Assembly: GCF_018449635.1 (NCBI RefSeq)
Contig: NZ_JAAVUV010000013.1
Location: 124,001 to 188,000, forward strand
Origin: Caballeronia sp. dw_276
GTDB lineage: Bacteria > Pseudomonadota > Gammaproteobacteria > Burkholderiales > Burkholderiaceae
DNA: 64,000 bases
Reading direction: 5' to 3'
Below are positions 1 to 9,823 of the stretch, piece by piece; position 1 is the stretch's first letter, and the number at the start of each line of letters is the position of its first letter. A program made the position numbers and the translations under genes. The notes under the pieces are model-generated. The model searched no databases, had not been told where the DNA came from, and was given only the letters and a program-made list of their open reading frames with translations.

Positions 1-2
1 CC

Positions 3-695
3 ACCGGCAAGAGTTCGGGAAAGGTCCTTCCTCATCTCAAATATGCGTACGCGATGGGGATGATAGGCTCTCTTGCGCTAACCGATCGCCTCTACACACT
101 CAAGCAAACGACGTTGGGGCGCCTTTTTTATGCGGAAGATCCACTTTTGCACGAGCCGATAACACAGCTAATTATGCATTTGATGCTGTCACGACCTATT
201 GGTGGGGCCAGCGCGTGGCATGTCTTTTTCGGACGCTCTCGTGTAGCGCTTGGCTTTTCGGCAACACTAGACTCCGCATCGGCGTTCCTTGCACATGAGT
301 TAGGGAACAGTTCAGCGCTGCCCGGTCCGATTTTCTCTACTTATCGAGAAGACGCGAGCCTCGCGCGAACCGGCGTACTCAACATTGAGAAAGAGACTTA
401 TGAAAGAAAGGGGTTGCCAATGCTTCCAGAGTATTTTTCGGCGTTTGCTTACTGCTGGCTCACGTACTGGGAACAGACCGCTTCAGGGGAGCAGCAACTG
501 TCCTTAGCCGAGTTGGAAGCTCATTGCGGGTTTGTTGAAGTAAGCGGATGGAGCGAGCAGCAATTTGAAACCTTTTTGATGTGGACCGTCGAGCAAGGTA
601 TTACGCGCGTCGATCGTCAAACGGGAACGCCACTGATCATGAAGATAAAGCGCAGCGAAGAACTGAGCACGAGCATCTACAGCGATTTACTGTAG
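3..695 (+). CDS. DUF4007-like protein, 5'-truncated by window edge
   Basis: The reading frame is open from base 3, so the gene starts left of the window; the first ATG inside (54) is internal. The visible part begins TGKSSGKVLPHLKYAYAMG. It lines up by eye with the second half of the DUF4007 protein at 9816-10739: a GK motif before a helix, a T-x-LG-x6-DP segment, a downstream His, and an AxxWxxxF motif. DUF4007 has no assigned biochemistry but is known beside PAPS-reductase-like and DNA phosphorothioation-associated genes. The stop lies 30 bp before the next gene on the same strand, so the two probably form an operon. I infer a partner role for the large ATPase, matching the DUF4007-ATPase pair on the other strand. 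The family call is by visual similarity only. Confidence 0.7.
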   Translation, partial: TGKSSGKVLPHLKYAYAMGMIGSLALTDRLYTLKQTTLGRLFYAEDPLLHEPITQLIMHLMLSRPIGGASAWHVFFGRSRVALGFSATLDSASAFLAHELGNSSALPGPIFSTYREDASLARTGVLNIEKETYERKGLPMLPEYFSAFAYCWLTYWEQTASGEQQLSLAELEAHCGFVEVSGWSEQQFETFLMWTVEQGITRVDRQTGTPLIMKIKRSEELSTSIYSDLL

Positions 696-725
696 CAATA
701 ATGACAAAGTCCCGGGGGAGTAGCA

Positions 726-3700
726 ATGAAAGTAGCAGACGTGATCACGTTCAGGTCGGATTTATTTTTTGACGGCGCTGTACAGCTATCTTGGGCAGAC
801 AACCAGATTGATCGCGCTGATGAGGCGGCTCGTAGCTTTGTCTTCCACGGTCCACGTTATCACGGAGTCAGTAGAGAAGGGCACGGCGACGACCTCTATC
901 GGCTAACGGATACCGCGACGCTCGCCGCAGAGTTACTTGCTCGCATTGCTGATGGCGCCTCGACGGACACTAATCCGTTTTCGCTCGCCATTGCTGGGTA
1001 TGGTTCTGGCAAATCCCACTTTGCGTTAGCGTTGACCCGTCTACTAAGAGATCCGCAGTCGGACCTTAGCAAGAAAATTGTCTCAAACTTGAGTCTCGCT
1101 GATACTCATGGAGCTGAATTAGCCCGTGAGGCATTGGACACCATCGGTAAGCCTGCGCTCGTTATCGCACTCGACGGTACTGGCAACTTCAATCTCGGAA
1201 ACGCGCTGAGCGCTTCGTTATTTCGCATCCTCAAGGAGCGCAAGATTGACGACCGCGCCATGCGCGAATTGTCACCGCGGTTTGATGATGCGGTGAGTTT
1301 TGTCAAGCGCAACTATGAGCTTCGAACCCGAGAGTTCAACTCCCGGCTATCAGGCAAATCTCAGCGGGTGATTGTCGAGTCACTTGCATCGCGAGATGAA
1401 GACACATACGCGACCGTAGACGAGCTGTATTTTGAAGCAAACGGCGCCCATATCCCGGTGTCCGGTCGTGAATCGATCCAAGACGTAATTAGTGTTTTCT
1501 GTGACACGTATTGTTCGAAAGACGGTCCATTTTCGCGCTTAGTCATCGTGTTTGACGAATTCGGTCGATTTTTAGAGTACGTTGCAGAGCGTCCTGCGCT
1601 CGCAGGCGACTCAGCCCTACAACAGATGTTTCAAGGCATCCAAGACAATGCTTCTCGTGCACATTTCTTGGGCTTTATCCAATACGAGCTTAAAGCCTAT
1701 CTTGCTCGCTTGGGCAACCGCGATGCCATGCACATTCAGAAGTACATTACCCGCTTTGACGTCGCCAAGAAGTACCATGTCTCGTCGAATCTAGAAACGA
1801 TTATTGCGCATCTACTTGACAAAAAGGACGACGCTACACTGGAAAAGGCTTTAATTCAGGAACGCCTATCCCACCGATCACTCCATGCAATGATGAGTGA
1901 CATGTTGCCAGGACTGAGACAACTGCCTGTATGGAACAATGCGGAGGAGTTCGAGCGAGTTATCGTCCGCGGATGTTGGCCGTTGCATCCGTTAGCGACA
2001 TGGTTCCTCACCCGGCAACAAGATATCGTTCAATCCCGATCGGCGATTACCTTTGTAAAAAAAGCAGTCGATGCATTCCTATCGCGTGATGCTGTCGAAC
2101 AGAACGGCCTCATCACGATTTCAGCGAGTCATATACTTGCTGGAGACATGCTGACCGAAATGCTTGCGGCAGAACGAGCACATGGCGGCGTAAACGTCGA
2201 GAATCTGATGGCTGCGGTCGCGAAATACGATGCTCAGCTCGAACAGCTCGATCGTGCCCTGCTCAACTCGATCGCAGCAGCGAAAAAGATGCGCGTTGTT
2301 TCTAGCGAGCAAAGTGCGTTCAATCGGCTCCTCGCAGAGTTCGTCGGCCGCCCAATTGAGGAGTGTGTTTTTCACTTGTCTCGCCTCGAACAAGAGCTCG
2401 GGGTGATTGCATGGAGCCGAGAGCTCAAACAATACGAAATCGTAACTGACGCGGCGACGCGGGGCCAATATCAAAAGGATTTACGCAGCAAGCTCGCAAA
2501 CATCACTTCGATTGACGTTGAGGATATCTTCATTGGCCGCGCCAAGGCATGGAGCGACATGCTGTTCGACGATGTTTCGACCACGTTTGGGCAAGAGCGT
2601 GACATCCCAACGCTTGAGTGGGCGTTCACGGCGCAACTTACGAATGAGCAACGCTTAATGAGCGCCGTGCGAAACGCTTTTGTCGACTGGCGCCAAGCGG
2701 TCAAGCCCGATCAAGCTAAGGGACAGATCATTTATAGTCTTGTTGCGTCAGACACGGACGTGGTTGCACTGGAATCGAAGATAAAAGAAACCTATAAAGC
2801 GGAGCTTTTGCAAGCCGGTGTATCGTCGGCGCCTATCTGGACCGTTTTGATGTTGGATCGGTCTGAGCGTATCCGAAAGTACTTGGCGACGCTATACGTG
2901 TTGGATGACCGATTTGACAGGTCTGAGCAGGAGCGTTACGCGCGATTCATTCCTGAAGAGCGAGATACTGCAAAGCAAGGGCTACAGGCGGCCTTGCGAG
3001 ACGCTATTAAAGAGCGCGTCTCAGTAGTTGCGGGTGCTGTAGTCCCTGCAGGAAGGTTGACCGTTGAAGCCACGACCATTTTAAAACAGGTGTACTCGCA
3101 AGTCCTGCCTTTTCCCTTCGATGGTCTAAATACGAGAAATGGTAACGGCAATGCGGACGTAGCCGTCATTGCCCGCGCACTGTTCGGACGTGAAGTCTCT
3201 TCGGCATGGTTGGCGGTACAACAAGTCAAACTACAAAACCGAGTTCGGACAGTTCTCGGAGCCTCGTGGGAGACTTTGTCTAGAGACGGTAGCGTAAAAC
3301 TCCTTCCGGGTAATAGTCAAGTCGCCGGTCTCTTGGCGTCGCTTGAGACGGCTCACAAAGCGGCACCAGACCGGACGTTGGGGGACGACCTCGCGTTGCT
3401 AACGCGCCCCCCGTTTGGCTGTAGCCTAGCCTCAGCGTCATTGCTCATTGCATTATTTGTTGGGAAATCTCAGCCACCACGTGCTATTCGATATGAGAGA
3501 GAAGGAATCGCACTGAAAGAGTGGTTGGAAGCAGCTTATGGGTCAAACGGAAAGTTTTTAAGTGATGCGGCGCTTAGTAAGACTAGCGTCTTGTTCCTCA
3601 CCGAGGACGCATTGACGCGCTGGAGTATATTTTTTGCAGCTTGGGAGGCTGAAACGACACTTAAAGGCAACGTCGACCAGTTGCGCGAAGCCGACCGCTT

Positions 3701-5228
3701 ACGTTCCCACGATCCTTTGCCGGAACAGCTCGAGGCGAATTTTCGGTTTTTGCGACACAAGGCACTTGAAGATCAGAATGATTTGGATGCCCATAACCGA
3801 GTTATTCGAGAATTGGAGCAACGGCTCGAGCGTGCGATGCAACAAAAGAACGTTCAGGAATTTCTTGCGGTCGCCGACGGCTACATAGTACGACGTAAAT
3901 TCATGAGCGCTCGTCCGGAAAAATGGACTGCTGAGCAAACAGACGCCATTAAGTCTGAATGCGGACAAATCGCAGACCTTGTTCGTGAGACTGCACCGCA
4001 ATGGATCAACGCGCAAGCATGCAATTCGAGCGAACAGATCGCGGACTTCCGCATTCGAATGAGCCGTGCACAGAAGACTTTGGAAGGGTTGGGTATCAAT
4101 GACCTTGCACGGTTAGCCGAAAAGCACAGCGGAGAGATGATCGCTCGCGTCAAGGAGCGCTACCAATATGAAACAACGTTAAACGACACAGCAAACCTCG
4201 TTCGTACGTCGGATCAGTTGGCTTCGACGCCCCTGCGAGAAATCAATGACCGTATTGAGAAGGCGGAATCCCTGATTCGAATATTAAGCACGGCGCTACA
4301 GAATCTGAACAAAGCAAGCGATATCGCACAACTCATCGAACAGCTACGCGCCAAGCAACAAACATGGCGCCACTTTCGAAGTGAGCGACAACGGCACTAT
4401 TCCGCACTTTTTGCTCTAGCTCCGGCTACTACGCAAGAGGCGCGTGACGTCTTATATAGCTTAAATCTGGTCGGTCAGCAGTTTCTTAACACGAAAGACG
4501 CTGTTGACATCCAGCGCCGGGTTGCGTCGTGCAATGCTTTAGTCGACCTACTGGGTGAATTTGACGAAGTCTCTGGCGCACCAGACGATATAGGATCCAT
4601 TTTGAAGAAAGTCTATGAACTTTCTGCAGACTGTCCATCCGAAAGTGAAGTTTCGGAGCTTGAAGACGAAATTGACGAAGAGCGCGAGTGGATAGGAACT
4701 TGTGTAACGGCGTATATCGCAGGCCGGGAATTGCTGCTGGAGCAACGCTCGAGTGTGTGGACAGCCGCTGCAATTGAAGAACTCAGAACATTAAGCACTA
4801 GACTAGAACAGCTCGAAAATGAGGGCGTTCCAACAAAATTCTCATCTCTTCCGGAATCACTGTCAGCAGCAGACCGTTCACGAATAGCAAGAGAAATTCA
4901 GACGCTTAACGCAGCCCGAAACCAGGCACTCGAGGATTCACGAGCACGCAGGTCAGCGGTATGGCTGACCGAGCTCGAAACGCAAATTGATAGGGTGAAT
5001 ACTTTATCAGAAAGCGCATGCACCGGCATCCTTACCGCCCTGCAAAACCGCCCGTCCTACGTGTTACCGGCAGATGCCGAGCGGCTTGGAGACCTGCAAA
5101 AACGTGTACAGCGACGGCTAGACCAGCTCGACATCTCCGATCTTGTAGCACGCATCAATGCGATGCCTGCTGAGAAGCGCAATCTTCTTCTGCAAGAGTT
5201 GCGCAGGATCGATCAACAGATGGCCTAA
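726..5228 (+). CDS. Very large P-loop ATPase (1500 aa) of a putative DNA-modification/defence island
   Basis: The start at 726 is supported by GGGGGAG about 6 nt upstream. A Walker A motif (GYGSGKS) lies near residues 91-97 and a Walker B-like motif (IVFDEFGRFLEY) near residue 275. The C-terminal half (about residues 950-1500) is charged, Gln/Glu/Arg-rich and helical in appearance, suggesting long coiled coils. Its Walker B element, DE-x-G-x-FLE, is shared with the 1116-residue ATPase at 6473-9823 (IDEMGKFLEA), so the two look like members of one ATPase family. Size and layout recall the large ATPases of BREX and Dnd-type systems, but I cannot assign it to one of them. It follows a DUF4007-like gene and converges on the operon with the DndC-like protein. 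A motor or NTP-driven switch in DNA modification or restriction is inference. Confidence 0.8.
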   Translation: MKVADVITFRSDLFFDGAVQLSWADNQIDRADEAARSFVFHGPRYHGVSREGHGDDLYRLTDTATLAAELLARIADGASTDTNPFSLAIAGYGSGKSHFALALTRLLRDPQSDLSKKIVSNLSLADTHGAELAREALDTIGKPALVIALDGTGNFNLGNALSASLFRILKERKIDDRAMRELSPRFDDAVSFVKRNYELRTREFNSRLSGKSQRVIVESLASRDEDTYATVDELYFEANGAHIPVSGRESIQDVISVFCDTYCSKDGPFSRLVIVFDEFGRFLEYVAERPALAGDSALQQMFQGIQDNASRAHFLGFIQYELKAYLARLGNRDAMHIQKYITRFDVAKKYHVSSNLETIIAHLLDKKDDATLEKALIQERLSHRSLHAMMSDMLPGLRQLPVWNNAEEFERVIVRGCWPLHPLATWFLTRQQDIVQSRSAITFVKKAVDAFLSRDAVEQNGLITISASHILAGDMLTEMLAAERAHGGVNVENLMAAVAKYDAQLEQLDRALLNSIAAAKKMRVVSSEQSAFNRLLAEFVGRPIEECVFHLSRLEQELGVIAWSRELKQYEIVTDAATRGQYQKDLRSKLANITSIDVEDIFIGRAKAWSDMLFDDVSTTFGQERDIPTLEWAFTAQLTNEQRLMSAVRNAFVDWRQAVKPDQAKGQIIYSLVASDTDVVALESKIKETYKAELLQAGVSSAPIWTVLMLDRSERIRKYLATLYVLDDRFDRSEQERYARFIPEERDTAKQGLQAALRDAIKERVSVVAGAVVPAGRLTVEATTILKQVYSQVLPFPFDGLNTRNGNGNADVAVIARALFGREVSSAWLAVQQVKLQNRVRTVLGASWETLSRDGSVKLLPGNSQVAGLLASLETAHKAAPDRTLGDDLALLTRPPFGCSLASASLLIALFVGKSQPPRAIRYEREGIALKEWLEAAYGSNGKFLSDAALSKTSVLFLTEDALTRWSIFFAAWEAETTLKGNVDQLREADRLRSHDPLPEQLEANFRFLRHKALEDQNDLDAHNRVIRELEQRLERAMQQKNVQEFLAVADGYIVRRKFMSARPEKWTAEQTDAIKSECGQIADLVRETAPQWINAQACNSSEQIADFRIRMSRAQKTLEGLGINDLARLAEKHSGEMIARVKERYQYETTLNDTANLVRTSDQLASTPLREINDRIEKAESLIRILSTALQNLNKASDIAQLIEQLRAKQQTWRHFRSERQRHYSALFALAPATTQEARDVLYSLNLVGQQFLNTKDAVDIQRRVASCNALVDLLGEFDEVSGAPDDIGSILKKVYELSADCPSESEVSELEDEIDEEREWIGTCVTAYIAGRELLLEQRSSVWTAAAIEELRTLSTRLEQLENEGVPTKFSSLPESLSAADRSRIAREIQTLNAARNQALEDSRARRSAVWLTELETQIDRVNTLSESACTGILTALQNRPSYVLPADAERLGDLQKRVQRRLDQLDISDLVARINAMPAEKRNLLLQELRRIDQQMA

Positions 5229-5640
5229 CACACAAAACACGGACGCATCTCAAGGATATGCGCAAAATACCGGCTTACGGCGTCACAGCGCTCGTCTGGT
5301 TGGCCAAACAAAACTTTCGACGATGATGTTCCGGTCGTTAGATTTGTTCGGCTGTTTAGGCAAGTATGTCCGGGATGTCGCTACTAAAACGTCACGAGCA
5401 GCGGCCAAAGCGACACGCTAGCTCTTCTTACCGTAACATTCGTTTAGCAACGCCCTGTGAGCAGAAACTCACAGCGCTTTAACAACTGACGAACAGCCCC
5501 GAGTCATTACTTGTGTAAGCGCGCAATCCAGCACACGGAATCGATATACTTCCGCGCGATCGGCGATCGTGCCTCGCCGGGCGCTTACCTCCGATCTTCA
5601 GTTCCTTCAGTAGATCTCCATGTTCACGGACCATAAACGT
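5229..5640. other. Intergenic space between convergent operons
   Basis: About 410 bp separating the stop codons of two convergent operons. I see no convincing gene. It contains one small perfect hairpin (5455-5474), listed separately. Confidence 0.6.
5455..5474. terminator. Possible hairpin terminator between convergent genes
   Basis: A perfect 7-bp inverted repeat, CTGTGAG and CTCACAG, flanks a 6-nt loop (CAGAAA). It lies in the gap between two convergent stop codons, where a bidirectional terminator is expected. There is no long T-run, so this is a weak call. Confidence 0.35.
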
Positions 5641-6480
5641 TCATTTGTGACACACCAGGCAGGAACCCCCGCCTTCGTCTTCGAAATATAGTTCGTCCAA
5701 ATCTTCGTTCGATATCACCGGCCTTAGCGGATTGACCGGCCGCCGGCTGATCTCCCGCAGGCGTCGGACTTCGAAATCGGTTTCGATCTGCGCTACTCTT
5801 TCTGGCTTCTCCAGATCGGTCAATGGTTCGCCCTTTGTCCAAGTGAAGGGTGACCCGTGTTCAAGCGCCGACTTCTCGTAGGTCTTCGCTTCTTCGAAAG
5901 CGTCAGGATGTTCACGCTTCAGCCGCACCCACTCAATTTTCTGCTGGAAGAAACAAAAGGTGCATCCGCTTCTCGAACGCCAATCGTAGTATTTTGGTAC
6001 ACCTACACCCGATGCCTGCAGGACATCCATGACACCGGGTTTGTCGATACCGTCTTCTCGGAACGGTAGCTTCACGATCAAACGAGCATGTTTAGATGAA
6101 TAACCTTCGCGGTACTCTTCGTCCGACCGGATCGCGACATACGAAATAACGGTATCGCCAGCGGCGAGCATCGGTTTCACCCATTGCTCAAACGGCAGCA
6201 GCTTAAGTTGCCGAGTACACCACCGCGTTTGAGGAGAAGGTAGGAAATGCCCATACTCCTTCAACCAAAAATCAAAATCCCGACGCGGATTTAGGCGCAA
6301 GATCGGCTTACCCAAGAACCCCTCTAGTCGCCCTAAAAACTCATATACTTCGGGGAGCTCCTTGCCTGTATCGGTAAAGAAGTATTCAATGTCTAACTCG
6401 GGTCGGTGTTGCCGCATGTATACAGCTAGCGCGGCACTGTCCTTCCCACCCGAGAGTCCAAGAACATGTCTTTCAGCCAT
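5641..6480 (-). CDS. PAPS-reductase/DndC-like ATP-pyrophosphatase
   Basis: A 279-residue PP-loop protein. The PP-loop SGGKDS lies at residues 10-15. Cysteines are arranged as in DndC-type iron-sulfur proteins: RWCTRQLK near residue 88, SGCTFC near 173-176, and a terminal CLVC near 275-278. This family activates a substrate with ATP and handles sulfur; DndC is the sulfur-transfer member of DNA phosphorothioation systems. At 279 aa it is shorter than classical DndC. Its start overlaps the stop of the upstream ATPase by 8 bp, so the two are translationally coupled, and it is the last gene of the four-gene minus-strand operon. A role in DNA sulfur modification is inferred from the motifs plus the phosphorothioation-type methyltransferase in the same operon. 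A stand-alone sulfate-assimilation enzyme is unlikely in this context. Confidence 0.85.
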   Translation of the reverse strand: MAERHVLGLSGGKDSAALAVYMRQHRPELDIEYFFTDTGKELPEVYEFLGRLEGFLGKPILRLNPRRDFDFWLKEYGHFLPSPQTRWCTRQLKLLPFEQWVKPMLAAGDTVISYVAIRSDEEYREGYSSKHARLIVKLPFREDGIDKPGVMDVLQASGVGVPKYYDWRSRSGCTFCFFQQKIEWVRLKREHPDAFEEAKTYEKSALEHGSPFTWTKGEPLTDLEKPERVAQIETDFEVRRLREISRRPVNPLRPVISNEDLDELYFEDEGGGSCLVCHK

Positions 6481-9400
6481 GAGATTCTTCCTTATTGTTT
6501 TCGGTGAGTGACATGCCGGCCTGAGCTAGCGCCGCCAATAATATCTCCGTCTTCAGGCCCTTCCCCGTCATTTGGCTTAGTAGTGATGTAGCGATCATGT
6601 TAACTGTCGGAAGGTCTCTTGCTGCGATATCGAACGTTCGCGAGAACGCTTTGCTGTCTTTGCCGGCACCAATCACGATGGCGAACGCTTCTCGTGTCGG
6701 CGCCCTCCGTTGAACTGACAGCAGCACTTCGACTTGTTTAAAGCGTAATGCCCATTCGGCGATTGCGAGCAAGGCAGTATCCACATCTCGGTCATTCCAA
6801 TCTCGTGGTGGTTTATTCGCCGCCAAGCTTAATACGCCTTCAAGGTTTTCTTTCGTACCTTGATATGATGCTATCCGTGTCGCGAACGCGTCCAATCGAA
6901 AATCCCCTGATACTCCAACTAGGCCGACAGCGCGTTTCCGTAAACCATCTAGATCGTCGGCGGAGGCGTCCAGCGCCTCAATCATTCGATCGCTCATCCC
7001 CTGAAGCATGTTTTTGTATGCGACCGTGAGCTCTTGAAGCGGACGTTTTAACTTCTTGACATACTCGCTTGCATTGCGTGCACCGAGCAGCGTCATCAAG
7101 TCTACGAAGAGTATCTTGTGTGGATCGTTTGCCTTATAAAGCAAATCGCGAACTGCCCTTGCTTCTTCCGACAACGTCTGCGTGCGTTTCACCCACGCCG
7201 GGAGTTCGATGACTAATGACACCATCGCGCGCGCAGCTTCTAAAGGATCGGCGATCACACGATTTCCCGTCACGGCACCCAGAATTGAAGCTATGCCCGA
7301 TAAAATCGCTGCCCGATCTTGATCGACGGTCACCCATCGCAACGAAAAACGCCGAGGATCCTGCAAGCACTCGTCAACATCAGCGTCGCTTAAACCAGGT
7401 ACGAACATTCCATCCTTGTAGACGGCGATGCTGTCCTTATGCGAGTTTATAAACGCGAGGAAAAGTATCGGATGCACGCCAGAGCGAAGCCCGAAGGGTA
7501 CGGCGCTCCAACGGCTATAAATTTCAGATAGGTCAACGCGCCTCTCGTGTCCGGAAAACATCTTCTTCGTTGCGGTCCAAAGTGGCACAAACTGACGCGA
7601 CGGGCTGCCTGACGAAGGCGCGACAAAACGCCAACGGTTTTCGCCTTCGTCATACGCATGCAGACCAGTGCTGGCAAGAAGAGATTGGTAGAGACCCCTC
7701 TCTGCCGGATAACCCTCAATCGCTAGCGCTTCTTCGCCTTCATTCAACAGCATTCGATGCAGCAAATCTCGGCGAGCCTTCACGCTGCTGGAAGAGAGTG
7801 AGTCTCTGTTCACTAGTTCGTTGTGCAGAGACGGGGCCTTCTTATAGAGTTCATCAGCTATGGACGAGGCGAGCGCAGACAAGCGGATGTCTTTGGTCAC
7901 CTCGATCGTGCTTCCTAGCCAAAAAGCTCCGGCTAGACCGCCGCGAAGGGCCTCTTCAAGCGACGTCCTAACTGCCGCAGTTCTGGCGGACATTTCGCGG
8001 CGCGCAACGGGATCTCCCTCCAGCTCCGGACGGTTGCTCTGCACGGACTGAAGCGCCAGTAATTCAACGCCCAACTCGTGAATTCGCGCGTAGTTGTTGG
8101 GTAATCCAAGAACTGTCGAAAATTTCTTATTAGGGGCGGCCTCCAAAAACGAAAGGCAATGCTTTTTTGCACCGCGCAATGTCATGTCCCGAGGTGGTAA
8201 TACCAAGAGGAACTGCCCAAACTCGCCGCTCACTGGTTCGTAGCGATCAATCACCCTAAGGACGTCGTCCAAATGGCAGATCGACGTGCTCATCCACCTC
8301 AGCGTGCCCTTAAGACTGTAGTGCCGTTTTGCTACTACGGGATGCAAATTCGCAAGCTGAGTCAGGAGCTCAAGATTTAACGCCGGGAGCGATCCCCTTG
8401 CATCAGAAACAGCAACGTCAATATCAAAGTCGCTGCCTTCGAAAACAGACCATGCACCTATGTGTTTCCGAAAGATAGCAACCCGCCATCGATCGAGTTC
8501 AGCTAACGCTGCTTGTACTTCGTCACCAGTCACAAGCGGATGAAGTGACTTTAAAATAGCCGGCTCTGCTGCAAGGCCCGACCCGCTTCGGAAGAGATCA
8601 ATGATGGCAATGTTTTTGATGAGAGAGATATGGAGCGCCCCCCCACGCGATTGAGCGCGCTCCACCGCCTCGACCGCTTGCGCCCATCGATGGCCGTCTG
8701 GAGACGCCAGTATCGCCGGTTCGAGGTTAGCCCGAAGAAAATCCCAATAGTGGTCGGGCTGATACCAGGAAGTCTCGCGGGCCGTATGCTCAATGAGAAA
8801 AGCCCTGAAACCATACGGCTCAACAGAAGCCAAAAATCCGAAAGTGCTGCGCTCGTTTTGCCCGAATTGGCGTTTCGAAACGGGGCCAAGAAGTACCGCC
8901 ATTGTGGGATGCAGAGGCCAGCACTCATCTAAAGTGTTGCCAAATCCATCCCCAAGCATCGGACGGCGTCGTTGAATGGCACTAGCGATGTCAGCAGCAA
9001 CGCTGGCAGTAGAAGGATGTGGGAAATCGCTTTCCACAGCTTTCGCAAGTAGCTGGACCACTTCGTCGTTTGCAGCCACAAGGGAGATATCTGAAAATCG
9101 CCCTTGGACCTTGGCCCAGTCGTCACGACTGTCAAGGCCCAAGCGAGTCGCATACTGCCTAAACGACTGATGCAAGATGCCCACGACCACGAACCTGCCG
9201 GACGCGCGTGCGGCGGCTTCGGCGAGTTCTTGAAAAAAATAAACATCGTCTCCACCAGTCGCCGACGCTTCGAGAAATTTCCCCATTTCATCAATGATGA
9301 GCATGACACCATCAAATCGCTTGTCGTCGGCAGCCTGACATAACGATTCGATCACAGATACGCCACTAACTTTACGTAAGTCGACAGAATCTTCCTGACC

Positions 9401-9823
9401 CAGTGCCTTCGCTGCAGTACGAGCGATCTCTCGAACAACGCTACCTCGCTTCCCTACGATCGGGAGAATCAGCCACCCGCCTCTTTTTATAGGCATGGCT
9501 GCGTCGAATGAGGCTATTCCCTCGACTCCCAATGATTTTCGCGCCTTCGCACGAAGAGCCCGATCACGACCGACCGCCGACGCTAGCGCGAGCGCGAGCG
9601 AAGACTTGCCGCCGCCGAACGGTCCCGTCCAGGTAAAAGCACGCTGATTAGTTTCAATTAGTTGGCGAGTCATATTGTCCAAAACGGCATGTGCCGTTCC
9701 GTGACATAGATAACCATCCAGCGCGTCCATCCGTCCATAGTCTGCATCGAGTCGAATTGAACGCTGATAGTGATTCGCTATGCGAACATGCTCCGACAGC
9801 GCAGTTTCAATTTTCTTACACAT
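6473..9823 (-). CDS. Large P-loop ATPase (1116 aa) paired with DUF4007
   Basis: The Walker A motif GPFGGGKSS lies at about residues 67-75, followed by SLALAL, and a Walker B-like IIDEMGKFLEA lies near residue 175. Both elements resemble the 1500-residue ATPase at 726-5228. The start at 9823 has AAGG about 10 nt upstream. The gene overlaps the DUF4007 stop by 8 bp and the PAPS-reductase start by 8 bp, so all three are translationally coupled. Proteins annotated simply as ATP-binding protein are often encoded between DUF4007 and PAPS-reductase genes in DNA phosphorothioation neighbourhoods. ATP hydrolysis is well supported by motif; the role in modification or restriction is inference. Confidence 0.82.
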   Translation of the reverse strand: MCKKIETALSEHVRIANHYQRSIRLDADYGRMDALDGYLCHGTAHAVLDNMTRQLIETNQRAFTWTGPFGGGKSSLALALASAVGRDRALRAKARKSLGVEGIASFDAAMPIKRGGWLILPIVGKRGSVVREIARTAAKALGQEDSVDLRKVSGVSVIESLCQAADDKRFDGVMLIIDEMGKFLEASATGGDDVYFFQELAEAAARASGRFVVVGILHQSFRQYATRLGLDSRDDWAKVQGRFSDISLVAANDEVVQLLAKAVESDFPHPSTASVAADIASAIQRRRPMLGDGFGNTLDECWPLHPTMAVLLGPVSKRQFGQNERSTFGFLASVEPYGFRAFLIEHTARETSWYQPDHYWDFLRANLEPAILASPDGHRWAQAVEAVERAQSRGGALHISLIKNIAIIDLFRSGSGLAAEPAILKSLHPLVTGDEVQAALAELDRWRVAIFRKHIGAWSVFEGSDFDIDVAVSDARGSLPALNLELLTQLANLHPVVAKRHYSLKGTLRWMSTSICHLDDVLRVIDRYEPVSGEFGQFLLVLPPRDMTLRGAKKHCLSFLEAAPNKKFSTVLGLPNNYARIHELGVELLALQSVQSNRPELEGDPVARREMSARTAAVRTSLEEALRGGLAGAFWLGSTIEVTKDIRLSALASSIADELYKKAPSLHNELVNRDSLSSSSVKARRDLLHRMLLNEGEEALAIEGYPAERGLYQSLLASTGLHAYDEGENRWRFVAPSSGSPSRQFVPLWTATKKMFSGHERRVDLSEIYSRWSAVPFGLRSGVHPILFLAFINSHKDSIAVYKDGMFVPGLSDADVDECLQDPRRFSLRWVTVDQDRAAILSGIASILGAVTGNRVIADPLEAARAMVSLVIELPAWVKRTQTLSEEARAVRDLLYKANDPHKILFVDLMTLLGARNASEYVKKLKRPLQELTVAYKNMLQGMSDRMIEALDASADDLDGLRKRAVGLVGVSGDFRLDAFATRIASYQGTKENLEGVLSLAANKPPRDWNDRDVDTALLAIAEWALRFKQVEVLLSVQRRAPTREAFAIVIGAGKDSKAFSRTFDIAARDLPTVNMIATSLLSQMTGKGLKTEILLAALAQAGMSLTENNKEESHG